Assembly: GCA_039822785.1 (NCBI GenBank)
Contig: JBCBMO010000005.1
Span: forward strand, 434,001-498,000
DNA: 64,000 bases
Reading direction: 5' to 3'
Source: Thermohalobaculum sp039822785
GTDB lineage: Bacteria; Pseudomonadota; Alphaproteobacteria; Rhodobacterales; Rhodobacteraceae
The notes below the pieces were generated by a model that was given only the letters and a program-made list of their open reading frames with translations, was not told the DNA's origin and did not search any database. The first letter of the stretch is position 1, and each line of letters begins with the position of its first letter. The translations under genes and the position numbers were made by a program. Positions 42,510-51,394 of this stretch are shown here, in pieces.

Positions 42510-44018
42510 TCATGACCCGGTCGAGGCGTGAGGGGCATAGGCGCGCAGCGCGGCCAGGGTGCCCTGTTCCCAAATGCGCCGTAACCAACGCTCGAAGGCC
42601 GCCGCAAAGGCTGCCTTCGAGGCGAGCGTTCCGTAGATGCCGCCCTGTTCCAGCCACGCCGACGGATGCGTCTTTGCCTGCGTTGCCGCGCGCTTGAGCG
42701 CCTCCCAGTGCGGATCGTTGGGGGCGATCTCGGCGCCGTTCTCCCGCGTGCCGGCACACATCCGCGCCCAGAGAGCTTCGACGAGGCTCAACCCCTCGAT
42801 GGCGGTACCCGACGCCAGCGCATCCCGCAGGATGGGCAGGACGAACCCAGCGTGGCGCGACGATCCATCGAAGGCAACGCGCCGCGTCGTGTCGCGGATC
42901 GCCGGATTGGCGAAGCGCGTCTCGATCAAGGCAGCGTAGTCGAGCGGCGCCATACCGGGCACCGGTGCGACATGCGGCACGATCTCCTCGCGCTGGACCT
43001 TGCGGAAGAAGGCCGCGATCTCGGGATGCGCCATGCAGTCGGCGATGGTGTCGAGCGACAGGAGTTCGCCGGCATTGGCGAGCACCTGGTGACCGGCGTT
43101 CAGAATGCGGATCTTCATGGTCTCGAAGTCATGGACCCGGTCGGTGAAGGTGGCGCCGACCTCCTCCCAGGCGGGCCTTCCGGCGCAGAAGGCATCCTCC
43201 ATCACCCACTGGCGAAAGCTCTCGTGCGTCACCGGCGCTGCATCGAGGATACCCATGTCCCGGGCCTTCGCGATCTCGTCAGCACCCGTCGCGGGCACGA
43301 TGCAGTCGACCATGGAGTTCGGGAAGGTGCAGTGCGTCGCGATCCACCGGGCAAGGCTGGGATCGCTGAGGTCAGCCATCGACACGACCGCCGCGCGCGT
43401 GATGTCGCCGTTGCCGCGCAGGTTATCGCAGCTTTGGACCGTGAAGGGCCCATGGCCCTGCGCACGCCGTCGCCCCAGGGCCGCGACGATGGCGCCGAAG
43501 GCGGTGCGCGGGCTTGCAGGATGGGCCGCGTCGAAGAGGATATCGGGGTGGCTCGCGTCGAAGGTCCCCGTGGCCGCGTCGACGTAGTATCCGCCCTCGG
43601 TCACCGTCAGCGAGACGATGCGGATCGACGGATCGGCCATCCGGGTGATCAGCGCCGCATTGTCCTGCTCAACGGCTACGAAATCCACCATGGCCCCGCA
43701 GATCTCGGCCGAGGTGCCGTCAGGGCGCAGCTCGATCAGCGCGGTCAACCAATCCTGCGCGCCGAGTTTGTCGCGCATCTCCGCATCGCTCGGACGCACA
43801 CCGGCGCCCACCACGGCCCAGTCGAGGGCGCGCCCCTGCTGCATCAGGCGGTGCAGGTACCAGGCCTGATGGGCGCGGTGAAAGTTGCCGACCCCGATAT
43901 GCACGATGCCGGGCGACAGGTCCGAGGCGTCGTAGCGCGGTACGGCGATGGTATCGGGCAGATCGGACAGGGTGGCCCGGCTGAGCGGGACCTGCCGGTC
44001 GGGCGTCAGCTCATCCAT
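42510..44018 (-). CDS. mtlK: Mannitol 2-dehydrogenase family protein
   Basis: NAD-dependent polyol dehydrogenase of the long-chain mannitol dehydrogenase family, 502 residues. The N-terminal Rossmann region reads GIVHIGVGNFHRAHQAWYLHRLMQQG (37-62). The catalytic-helix region has LNAGHQVLANAGELL near 308-322, with a Lys just before it (ETMKIRILNAGH). It oxidises D-mannitol (also arabitol or sorbitol in relatives) to the ketose. Its start overlaps the end of smoS by 13 bases. The place in the operon matches mtlK of Rhodobacter sphaeroides. Confidence 0.9.
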   Translation of the reverse strand: MDELTPDRQVPLSRATLSDLPDTIAVPRYDASDLSPGIVHIGVGNFHRAHQAWYLHRLMQQGRALDWAVVGAGVRPSDAEMRDKLGAQDWLTALIELRPDGTSAEICGAMVDFVAVEQDNAALITRMADPSIRIVSLTVTEGGYYVDAATGTFDASHPDILFDAAHPASPRTAFGAIVAALGRRRAQGHGPFTVQSCDNLRGNGDITRAAVVSMADLSDPSLARWIATHCTFPNSMVDCIVPATGADEIAKARDMGILDAAPVTHESFRQWVMEDAFCAGRPAWEEVGATFTDRVHDFETMKIRILNAGHQVLANAGELLSLDTIADCMAHPEIAAFFRKVQREEIVPHVAPVPGMAPLDYAALIETRFANPAIRDTTRRVAFDGSSRHAGFVLPILRDALASGTAIEGLSLVEALWARMCAGTRENGAEIAPNDPHWEALKRAATQAKTHPSAWLEQGGIYGTLASKAAFAAAFERWLRRIWEQGTLAALRAYAPHASTGS

Positions 44019-44776
44019 TGGCCGCCGTCCACGTTATAGGTCTGTGCCACGACGTAGCGGGCCTCGTCGCTGGCGAGGAACACGGCCATGCCGGTCAGAT
44101 CCTCGGGCGTGCCCATCCGGCCGAAGGGGACGGCGGCGCCGACCTCGCGCTTCTTCTGGCCCGGTGCCTTGCCCTCGTAGCGGGCGAAGAGCGCGTCGAC
44201 CCCGTCCCAGTGCTCGCCGTCGACCACGCCGGGCGAGATGGCGTTCACGTTGATGCCGTGGCGGATCAGGTTGAGCCCGGCCGATTGCGTCAGGCTGATC
44301 ACGGCGGCCTTGGTGGCGCAGTAGACCGCGACCAGCGGCTCACCCCGCCTGCCGGCCTGGCTGGCCATGTTGATGATGCGCCCCTGGATGCCCTCGGCGA
44401 TCATGTGCCGGGCGACGGCCTGCAGCGTGAACAGGCTGCCTGCGACGTTGACGGCGAAGGCGCGGTCATACTCCGCACGCGTGATCTCGGCGATGGGCGC
44501 GGCGGTGAAGACGGCGGCATTGTTGACCAGGATGTCGACCCGGCCCATCGCGGCGATGGCGGCCTCGACACCCACCTCGATCGAGGTCTGGTCGGTCACA
44601 TCCATCTCGATCGCGGTCGCGGCCTCGCCGATCTCGCTCGCCGCGATCCGGGCTCGCGCGACGTCGATATCCGCCAGCGCTACGCGGGCGCCTTCGCGGG
44701 CATAGGCGCGCGCGAAGGCAAGCCCGATGCCGCGGGCGGCCCCCGTGATAAGCGCCGTCTTGCCCGCCAGCCGCAT
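44006..44776 (-). CDS. smoS: Sorbitol (L-iditol) dehydrogenase, SDR family
   Basis: NAD-dependent short-chain dehydrogenase of 256 residues that converts sorbitol to fructose and galactitol to tagatose in its relatives. Cofactor motif TGAARGIG (11-18), NNAA near 86, catalytic Ser in INMASQAG, and Tyr-x3-Lys in VYCATKAAV. It ends YNVDGGQWMS. The ATG at 44774-44776 shares one base with the smoK stop (TGATG); a GTG one codon earlier is possible. It follows the transporter genes and precedes mtlK, as in Rhodobacter sphaeroides. Confidence 0.92.
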   Translation of the reverse strand: MRLAGKTALITGAARGIGLAFARAYAREGARVALADIDVARARIAASEIGEAATAIEMDVTDQTSIEVGVEAAIAAMGRVDILVNNAAVFTAAPIAEITRAEYDRAFAVNVAGSLFTLQAVARHMIAEGIQGRIINMASQAGRRGEPLVAVYCATKAAVISLTQSAGLNLIRHGINVNAISPGVVDGEHWDGVDALFARYEGKAPGQKKREVGAAVPFGRMGTPEDLTGMAVFLASDEARYVVAQTYNVDGGQWMS

Positions 44777-45777
44777 CACGCGATCCTGAGGCCCGCCGCA
44801 TCGTAGCGGTGGATCTGGTCCGTGCGCGGCCTCAGCGTGATCCGGTCGCCGTGGCGCAGAGCCACCTCGCCCGGCGCCCGCACCGTCAGCGTCTCCCCCA
44901 GACCGGTGTCATGGACATGCAGGAAGGTATCGGAGCCCAGATGCTCCGCCACGCCGACGGTGCCCTGCCAGGTGCCGTCATCGGCCACATCGATATGCTC
45001 GGGCCGAATGCCGATGGTGTGGGCGTCGTGCTTCGCAGCCTCGGCCCCCTCGATCAGGTTCATCTTCGGGCTGCCGATGAAGCCTGCCACGAACAGATTG
45101 CGCGGGCTGCGGTAGAGCTCGAGCGGGCTGCCGACCTGTTCGATGTTCCCCGCGCGCAGCACGACGATCTTGTCGGCCATCGTCATGGCCTCGACTTGGT
45201 CGTGGGTGACGTAGATCATCGTGGTCTTCAGCCGCTCATGCAACTCGCTGATCTCCAGCCTCATGCCCACGCGCAACGCCGCATCGAGGTTGGACAGCGG
45301 CTCGTCGAACAAAAAGGCCGCCGGCTCGCGCACGATGGCCCGGCCAATGGCGACGCGCTGGCGCTGCCCGCCCGAAAGCTGCCCCGGCCGGCGGTCGAGG
45401 TAGTCGGTCAGGTTCAGAGCCTTGGCCGCCGCCCCGATCCGGCGCTCCTGCTCCTCCTTAGGGATACCGGCCATGCGCATGGGGAAGGCGATGTTCTTGC
45501 GCACGCTCATATGCGGGTAGAGCGCGTAGGACTGAAAGACCATGGCCAGGCCGCGCTTGGCCGGCGGCGTGTCCGAGGCGTCGGCGCCGTTGATCCGGAT
45601 GACACCGGAGGAGATGTCCTCGAGCCCCGCGATCAGGCGCAGCAACGTGGACTTGCCACAACCAGACGGGCCCACGAAGACGCAGAACTCGCCCTCCTCG
45701 ATCGTCAGATCCAGCGGTGGAATGACCTCGACCGGGCCGAAGCTCTTGGTGACCTGTTCAAGCGTGATCTTGCCCAT
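44776..45777 (-). CDS. smoK: Sorbitol/mannitol ABC transporter ATPase
   Basis: CUT1-family sugar ABC ATPase of 333 residues: Walker A GPSGCGKST (38-46), signature LSGGQRQRVAIGRAI, Walker B AFLFDEPLSNLD, HVTHDQ-type switch His, and a C-terminal TOBE regulatory domain (from about 235, IGIRPEHIDVAD). AAAGGAG precedes the ATG. It lies between the permease gene smoG and the dehydrogenase smoS. Confidence 0.92.
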   Translation of the reverse strand: MGKITLEQVTKSFGPVEVIPPLDLTIEEGEFCVFVGPSGCGKSTLLRLIAGLEDISSGVIRINGADASDTPPAKRGLAMVFQSYALYPHMSVRKNIAFPMRMAGIPKEEQERRIGAAAKALNLTDYLDRRPGQLSGGQRQRVAIGRAIVREPAAFLFDEPLSNLDAALRVGMRLEISELHERLKTTMIYVTHDQVEAMTMADKIVVLRAGNIEQVGSPLELYRSPRNLFVAGFIGSPKMNLIEGAEAAKHDAHTIGIRPEHIDVADDGTWQGTVGVAEHLGSDTFLHVHDTGLGETLTVRAPGEVALRHGDRITLRPRTDQIHRYDAAGLRIA

Positions 45778-45789
45778 GGGGTCGCTCCT

Positions 45790-46620
45790 TTACTTCACGG
45801 CGCCGAACGTCAGGCCGCGCACGAGCTGTTTCTGGCTGAACCAGCCGAGGATCAGGATCGGGGCGATGGCCATCGTCGAGGCTGCTGAAAGCTTGGCGTA
45901 GAACAGGCCCTCGGGGCTCGAATAGCTGGCGATGAAGGCCGTGAGCGGCGCAGCATTGGCGGCGGTCAGGTTCAGCGTCCAGAACGCCTCGTTCCAGGCC
46001 AGGATGAAGTTCAACAGGACGGTCGAGGCGATGCCCGGGATCGCCATGGGCGTGAGCACGTAGAGGATCTCCTCCCGCAGGCCCGCGCCATCCATGCGCG
46101 CGGCCTCCAGGATCTCGCCCGGGATCTCGCGAAAGTACGTGTAGAGCATCCAGACGATGATCGGCAGGTTGATCAGCATCAGCACGACGACCAGGCCCGC
46201 GCGGGTGTCGAGGATGCCGAGCTCGATGAAGAGCAGGTAGATCGGATAGAGCACGCCCACGGCCGGCAGCATCTTGGTCGACAGCATCCAGAGCAGGATA
46301 TCCTTGGTCCGCCGCGACGGCACGAAGGCCATCGACCAGGCCGCCGGCACCGCGATGATCACACCCAGGATCGTCGAGCCGCCGGCGATAATCAGCGAGT
46401 TCACCAGGAACTTCATGTAGTCCGACCGCTCCTGCACCACCGCGTAGTTCTCAAGCGTCCAACTGAAGTTCAGGAACAGCGGCGGGCTGGCGATCGCCTC
46501 GGCCTCGGTCTTGAAGCTGGTCAGGATCGTCCAGAGGATCGGGAAGAAGATCAGAAGACCGATCCCCCAGGCGAGGGCGGTGTTCAGGGCCTTGCGGCGC
46601 GGTGTGACGGCGCGTGCCAT
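45790..46620 (-). CDS. smoG: Sorbitol/mannitol ABC transporter permease
   Basis: MalG-type inner-membrane permease of 276 residues with six TM segments. The EAA-like coupling loop EILEAARMDGAGLREEILYVLTPMAIPGI lies near 187-215. It starts 10 bases after smoF and ends 12 bases before smoK. It forms the channel with SmoF. Confidence 0.92.
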   Translation of the reverse strand: MARAVTPRRKALNTALAWGIGLLIFFPILWTILTSFKTEAEAIASPPLFLNFSWTLENYAVVQERSDYMKFLVNSLIIAGGSTILGVIIAVPAAWSMAFVPSRRTKDILLWMLSTKMLPAVGVLYPIYLLFIELGILDTRAGLVVVLMLINLPIIVWMLYTYFREIPGEILEAARMDGAGLREEILYVLTPMAIPGIASTVLLNFILAWNEAFWTLNLTAANAAPLTAFIASYSSPEGLFYAKLSAASTMAIAPILILGWFSQKQLVRGLTFGAVK

Positions 46621-46630
46621 GGGTCCCTCC

Positions 46631-47497
46631 TCAGCGATCCAGGTTCTTGCCGACGATCCGCATCAGGAAGATCGCGACGATGTTGGCGAGGATGATGGCG
46701 TAGACGCCGCCGGCGCTGCCGAGGCCCACATTCTGGCTCTCCAACACCCGCTGGTAGATCAGGTAAGTGAGCGTCCGTGTGCCGAAGGCGCCGCCCGTGG
46801 TCACGAAGATCTCGGCGAAGATCGACAGCAGGAAGATCGTCTGGATCAGGATCACGATCGTGATCGCGCGGGAGAGATGCGGCAGCACGATGTAGCCAAA
46901 GCGCGCGAGCGGCGAGGCGCCGTCCATCTCGGCGGCCTCGAGCTGCTCGCTGTCCAGCGACTGCACCGCCGTCAGCAGGATCAGCGTCGCGAAGGGCAGC
47001 CACTGCCAAGACACGATCATGACGATCGACACCAGGGGTGCGTCGCTCAGCCATGAGATGGGCTCTGCCCCGAAGAACTGCCACAGATGCGCGAACAGCC
47101 CATTCGTCGGATCCATGAACATGTTCTTCCAGACCAGCGCCGAGACGGTGGGCATCACGAAGAACGGTGCGATCACCAGTATGCGCACCGCCCCCTGCCC
47201 CCACATCGGCTGGTCGAGCAGCATCGCAAGCAACACACCGAGGATGACCGTGATCAGCAGCACGCCCCCCACGATGATCAAGGTGGTCTGGATGCTTGGC
47301 CAAAAGGCGCTGGACGAGACGAAACGGACGTAGTTGTCGAAACCGGTCCAGCCGAGGTCACCGCCCCTGAGCGGCAGATACCGCCGGAACGAGAACCAGA
47401 GTGTCATCGTCAGCGGCACCAGCATCCATCCGAGCAGCAGGACAACGGCCGGGGCCATCATCAGACGCGCGGCAGATCGGGCGTGTTGGGTCGCCAT
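46631..47497 (-). CDS. smoF: Sorbitol/mannitol ABC transporter permease
   Basis: MalF-type inner-membrane permease of 288 residues with six TM segments (the first at about 14-36). The coupling loop LEAAEMDGASPLARFGYIVLPHLS lies near 190-213. GAGGAGATC precedes the ATG. It is the partner of SmoG. About 100 bases separate it from the binding-protein gene, a gap typical of binding-protein-first operons. Confidence 0.92.
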   Translation of the reverse strand: MATQHARSAARLMMAPAVVLLLGWMLVPLTMTLWFSFRRYLPLRGGDLGWTGFDNYVRFVSSSAFWPSIQTTLIIVGGVLLITVILGVLLAMLLDQPMWGQGAVRILVIAPFFVMPTVSALVWKNMFMDPTNGLFAHLWQFFGAEPISWLSDAPLVSIVMIVSWQWLPFATLILLTAVQSLDSEQLEAAEMDGASPLARFGYIVLPHLSRAITIVILIQTIFLLSIFAEIFVTTGGAFGTRTLTYLIYQRVLESQNVGLGSAGGVYAIILANIVAIFLMRIVGKNLDR

Positions 47498-47600
47498 GGC
47501 GCAAGATCTCCTCGTTCAGGCCAGGGGCCCGCGCGGTGAAGGGATCGTTGGAAGGGCGCTGGCGGGCGGCGATCAGTTCGCCGCCCGTGGAAGGCGCGGC

Positions 47601-48905
47601 TTAGTAGCCGGCCGCCTCCATCTCTTCCTCGGTGATGGCCTGCGCCTTCTCGAGCGCCTCCTCGACCGTCTGCTGACCGGCATAGACGGCCGAGAACTCC
47701 TGGCTCACCTGGCTCGCGATGCCGGCGAACTCGGGAATGGCGGCGAACTGAACGCCGACATACGGGACCGGGTCCACGGTCGGGCTGTTGGGATCGGCCG
47801 ACAGGATCGAGCGCAGGGTCATCTCGGCGAAGGGCACCGCCTGATACGCGGGATTCTCGTAGAGCGAGGTACGCGCGCCCGGCGGCACGTTGGCCCAGCC
47901 CTCGTTCTCGGCCACGAGCTCGATATAGGCCTTGGAAGTCGCCCACTCGATGAACTGCTTCGCCTCGTCCTGCTGCTGCGTGCCGGCAGGGATCGCCAGC
48001 GCCCAGGCCCAGAGCCAGTTGGACCGCTTGCCGAGGCCCATATCGGGCGCCAGCGCGAAGCCCACGCTCTCGGCGACGGTCGAGTCGTTGGGGTTGGTCA
48101 CGAAGGACGCAGCGACGGTGGCGTCGATCCACATCCCGCACTTGCCCTGTTGGAACAGGGACAGGTTCTCGTTGAAGCCATTGGTGGCGTAGCCGGCCGG
48201 GCCGCTCTCGTTCATCATCTCGACGAAGAAGGTGAGCGTGTTCTTCCAAGCCTCGGTGTCGAACTGCGGCGCCCAATCCTCGTCGAACCAGCGCGCGCCG
48301 AAGGAGTTGGACATGGCGGTGATGAAGGCGCCGCCCTCGCCCCAGCCTGCCTTGCCGCGCAGGCAGATCCCGTTGATGTCGCCGTCCCGGTCGGTCATCG
48401 CCGCCGCCGCCTGGCGTACGAAGTCCCAGGTCGGCGCCTCGGGCATCTGCAACCCGGCATCCGCCATCAGGTCGGTGCGGTACATGATCATCGAGCTCTC
48501 GCCATAGAACGGCGCCGCATAGAGCGTGCCGTCATGGCTGAGGCCGCCGGCCATGGCGGGCAGGATGTCGTCGACGTCATACTCCGCTGACAGGTCGTCC
48601 AGCGCCACGAGCCAGCCGTTCGCGCCCCAGATCGGCGTCTCGTACATGCCGATCGTCATGATATCGAACTGGCCGCCCTTGGTGGTGATATCGGTCGTCA
48701 CGCGCTGGCGCAGGACGTTTTCCTCAAGCGTCACCCACTCGACGCCGATACCGGTCTCGGCGGTGAACTGATCCGTGTAGCCCTGCATGCGGATCATGTC
48801 GCCGTTGTTCACGGTGGCGATCGTGATTGTGCTGTCCTGTGCAACGGCCGTGGCCGCACAGAGCGTAAGCGCCGTCGTGGCGCTGAGCATGCGCTTGAGT
48901 GACAT
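47601..48905 (-). CDS. smoE: Sorbitol/mannitol-binding periplasmic protein
   Basis: Extracellular solute-binding protein, family 1, 434 residues. The signal peptide is MSLKRMLSATTALTLCAATAVA. The fold follows with ITIATVNNGDMIRMQGYTDQFTAETGIGVEWV and the family block GGQFDIMTIGMYETPIWGANGWLVAL. GGGAGGAACGG precedes the ATG. It is the first structural gene of the polyol operon, preceded by two candidate LacI-type operators and the regulator gene. Confidence 0.92.
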   Translation of the reverse strand: MSLKRMLSATTALTLCAATAVAQDSTITIATVNNGDMIRMQGYTDQFTAETGIGVEWVTLEENVLRQRVTTDITTKGGQFDIMTIGMYETPIWGANGWLVALDDLSAEYDVDDILPAMAGGLSHDGTLYAAPFYGESSMIMYRTDLMADAGLQMPEAPTWDFVRQAAAAMTDRDGDINGICLRGKAGWGEGGAFITAMSNSFGARWFDEDWAPQFDTEAWKNTLTFFVEMMNESGPAGYATNGFNENLSLFQQGKCGMWIDATVAASFVTNPNDSTVAESVGFALAPDMGLGKRSNWLWAWALAIPAGTQQQDEAKQFIEWATSKAYIELVAENEGWANVPPGARTSLYENPAYQAVPFAEMTLRSILSADPNSPTVDPVPYVGVQFAAIPEFAGIASQVSQEFSAVYAGQQTVEEALEKAQAITEEEMEAAGY

Positions 48906-48926
48906 CCGTTCCTCCCGAGTTTTGTT

Positions 48927-48944
48927 TGTTAATCGCAGCTAACA
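48927..48944. promoter_or_regulatory. Candidate LacI-type operator upstream of smoE
   Basis: TGTTA and TAACA arms enclose eight bases (48927-48944), just 22 bases ahead of the smoE start. LacI-family regulators bind such dyads. It may overlap the transcription start of the polyol operon. Confidence 0.4.
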
Positions 48945-48975
48945 CGCAGGGCGACCCCGGCGTCAATAATTTTCT

Positions 48976-48987
48976 TTACGCGCGTAA
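48976..48987. promoter_or_regulatory. Palindromic operator candidate TTACGCGCGTAA
   Basis: A perfect 12-bp palindrome immediately after the LacI gene and upstream of smoE, in AT-rich surroundings. The central CGCG with flanking TTA/TAA is typical of LacI/GalR sites. A close variant lies upstream of the LacI gene itself (50074-50086 on the other strand; 11 of 13 bases agree), which suggests that the same protein binds both. Confidence 0.55.
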
Positions 48988-48991
48988 GCTT

Positions 48992-50023
48992 TCATGCCGA
49001 TTTTCGCATCACTAGTGCGCCGTCGAACAGCGTGGATACCTTCGTTGCCGGGCGCTCGCCCGACTCGATGATCGACAAGAGGAGATCAAGGCTGCGGCCG
49101 GCGATCGCTTCGTAATCCTGAGCGACCGTCGTCAGCGAGGGGCACGTGAACTTGGCATAAGGGTGATCATCGTGACCCGCCAGGCGTAGCGCGTGCCCAT
49201 GACCGACCCCAACGCGAAAACCGTGTTCATAGGCGGCGGCAAGAAAGCCGATGGCAAGACGGTCGTTGCTGCAGAGGATGGTATCCGTCGGCAGGGCGCG
49301 CGCCGCCATCATCCGCCCCGCCTCCGCCCAGGCCACGCTTTCAAAGTCCCACCCGGCCCCTTCGGCAGCCAGGATCATCGGCTCATGCCCCAGCGCCCGC
49401 ATCGCCGCCTGATAGGCCGCGCGCCGCTTGTTGGCGTTGGGATTGGGCGCGTTCCGCATCTCGAAGAACGCCGGCGGCTCCCCGGTTCGGCAGAGGTATT
49501 CTGTTATCGTACCAATGCTTTGGTCATTGTTGGAGCCGAAGAATGCGTCCCCCGCGCCCTCGACGTCGCAATCGAAAAGAATGGTTTGCACATTGCCGCA
49601 GAAGCCTTCGATGTCGTCTCTCTTTGAGCGGCGTCCGAGGGGCGCCAACAGAACGCCCGCAGGCCGAATCGCCCTCAAGCTCTCTAGGTTCTGGATCTCG
49701 CGCTCCGGGTCGCCATGCGAGCTCAGCAGGATCGGGTTGAAGCCGGAGGCCGCGCAGAGAGGCTCAAGCTTACGCGCCACCTCGGCGAAGAACGGATCGG
49801 CGAGATAGGGCACCACGATGCCGATGTTCCGTGTGAGGCTCCGGTTCTGATTGATGGCGTAGACGTTCGGCGTGTAGTCGTACTGCTCGAGCGCTGCCTC
49901 GATACGCGCACGCGTCGATTGGCGCACCGAGCTTGGATCGTTGAAGTACTTCGAGACGGTGGGCCTCGAGATGCCGCTCAGCGCCGCAAACTCCTCCATC
50001 GTCCTGACGCGCGTCTGTCGCAT
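48992..50023 (-). CDS. LacI-family regulator of the polyol operon
   Basis: A 343-residue repressor with an N-terminal helix-turn-helix (MEEFAALSGISRPTVSKYFNDPSSVRQSTRARIEAALEQYDYTPN) and a periplasmic-binding-protein-like effector domain (NIGIVVPYLADPFFAEVARKLEP). The ATG at 50021-50023 follows AGAGGG; an open frame upstream has no support. It sits directly upstream of smoE on the same strand, with palindromes on both sides of it, so it probably represses smoEFGK-smoS-mtlK-mtlZ and itself, with a polyol or fructose-related inducer. Confidence 0.88.
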   Translation of the reverse strand: MRQTRVRTMEEFAALSGISRPTVSKYFNDPSSVRQSTRARIEAALEQYDYTPNVYAINQNRSLTRNIGIVVPYLADPFFAEVARKLEPLCAASGFNPILLSSHGDPEREIQNLESLRAIRPAGVLLAPLGRRSKRDDIEGFCGNVQTILFDCDVEGAGDAFFGSNNDQSIGTITEYLCRTGEPPAFFEMRNAPNPNANKRRAAYQAAMRALGHEPMILAAEGAGWDFESVAWAEAGRMMAARALPTDTILCSNDRLAIGFLAAAYEHGFRVGVGHGHALRLAGHDDHPYAKFTCPSLTTVAQDYEAIAGRSLDLLLSIIESGERPATKVSTLFDGALVMRKSA

Positions 50024-50365
50024 CGCCCTCTCTGCCACACTGCCACGAGCGCGCCTGGAAACCCAACGGAATTTTGCGCGCGTCAACTATCTAGCGACTG
50101 CACAGCCACCAACGTCAAGGACTTTCACCAACCGAAGGGTTTCCCGTGGCAGGAAAGGCGCCTCCACAAGACCAAGCAAAAGGCGAAGCCCCACCACGCC
50201 GAGATGTCGTTCCGGCGCACTTCCCGAGCCATCGTCCAGCGTCACGCAAACCCTCTGAAACCATCGCGCCCGGGCGACATTCGCAACTAAGAAACAGTCA
50301 ATCGGACGCCAATTCATCGATGGCAGTGGCGCACTTAGAGAGCGAAAAGTTCAAGGAAGGAGGGA
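50024..50365. other. Region upstream of the LacI gene, no gene seen
   Basis: About 340 bases between the LacI start and tRNA-Val. It includes the operator-like TTGCGCGCGTCAA at 50074-50086, a likely control site for the LacI gene. The rest, which is less GC-rich, shows no protein-like frame, RNA fold or repeat that I could support. Confidence 0.4.
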
Positions 50366-50441
50366 TGGTGGGCGGTACTGGGCTCGAACCAGTGACCCCA
50401 GCGATGTGAACACTGTGCTCTACCAACTGAGCTAACCGCCC
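50366..50441 (-). tRNA. tRNA-Val (CAC)
   Basis: On the minus strand the gene begins GGGCGGT and ends ACCGCCC-A-CCA, so the CCA end is encoded. The D arm is GCTC-AGTTGGTA-GAGC. The anticodon arm is CAGTG-TTCACAT-CGCTG with anticodon CAC, and the T arm is CTGGG-type with loop TTCGAGC. The acceptor stem is seven perfect pairs. It reads GUG valine codons. Confidence 0.95.
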
Positions 50442-50589
50442 GACAGCGGCGCACATAGGCCGAGCCGGCAGCGGCGGTCAAGGGGCATCGACCACGCCCG
50501 GCCGCGGCTGCAGGGCTTGGTCCATCCCGCAGACGGGCAAGACAGGCCGGCAGGAAGGGCGGGCATGGGCCACCGGCACGGCGGTTGGG

Positions 50590-51267
50590 TCAGGCGGGCA
50601 TCAGGCGCTCCATCATGCCAGGTACCTCGCTGAAGTCCGTGGCGAGGCCCTCGGGCGACAATGCCTCCAGCGGGGCGCGGGCCAGGTCGTGGGCGATCAG
50701 GATACAGGGCACCCCGGCCGCCGCGGCAGTGTCGCGGTCGGTGCGGGTGTCGCCCAGCATGATCGAGCGGGCGGGATCGGCCCCGATGCGCCGCGCCGTC
50801 TCGCGGAAATGCTCCGGGTCGGGCTTGCGCACCGCCAAGCTGTCGGCCCCCAGGATCGCGCCGAACCGCGGCGCAAGGCCCAGGGCTTGCAGCAGCGAGA
50901 CGGCGAAGCGCTCGGGCTTGTTGGTGCAGACCCCAAGGCGCCAGCCAGCGGCCTCGAGCGTATCGAGACAGGTCTCGAGCCCGGCGAAGGGACGGGTATG
51001 GACGGCCAGCGCCTCGCCATAGGCCTCCAGCAGCCGGGGATAGGCATGGATGAAGACCTGCTCGGCCATCGGCCCCTCTGCCGGGCGACCAGCCAGACGC
51101 AGCGCATGGGTGATCATCGAACGGCCGCCCTTCATGGCATGGGCACGATCCCGCGGCAGGGTGAGCCGCGGCAGGCCATGGCCGATCAGCGCGACGTTGG
51201 CGGCCGCCAGCAGATCGGCGGCGGTATCGGCGATGGTCCCGTCCAGATCGAAGATCGCGCCGCGCAT
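50590..51267 (-). CDS. gph: Phosphoglycolate phosphatase-like HAD hydrolase
   Basis: A 225-residue HAD-superfamily phosphatase. Motif I DLDGTIADT (7-15) holds the nucleophile and acid/base Asp pair. Motif II is in GVCTNKP, motif III Lys is in RKPDPEHF, and motif IV is MLGDTRTDRDTA. The cap domain is of the helical Gph type. GGGGGAGG lies upstream of the ATG at 51265-51267. It removes phosphate from 2-phosphoglycolate in Gph proteins, but a different small phospho-substrate cannot be excluded. It is divergent from glmU. Confidence 0.82.
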   Translation of the reverse strand: MRGAIFDLDGTIADTAADLLAAANVALIGHGLPRLTLPRDRAHAMKGGRSMITHALRLAGRPAEGPMAEQVFIHAYPRLLEAYGEALAVHTRPFAGLETCLDTLEAAGWRLGVCTNKPERFAVSLLQALGLAPRFGAILGADSLAVRKPDPEHFRETARRIGADPARSIMLGDTRTDRDTAAAAGVPCILIAHDLARAPLEALSPEGLATDFSEVPGMMERLMPA

Positions 51268-51394
51268 GATGCCTCCCCCTTCGGCTGTCAGCCGGAGACC
51301 TAGCGCGGGCGGAAAAGATCGGAAACAGTTTCTGATGAGCGTCCCGCGCCGGGCTGCTTCCGCGCCCGCGACGCGAACGCTATAGACCGCGGCG

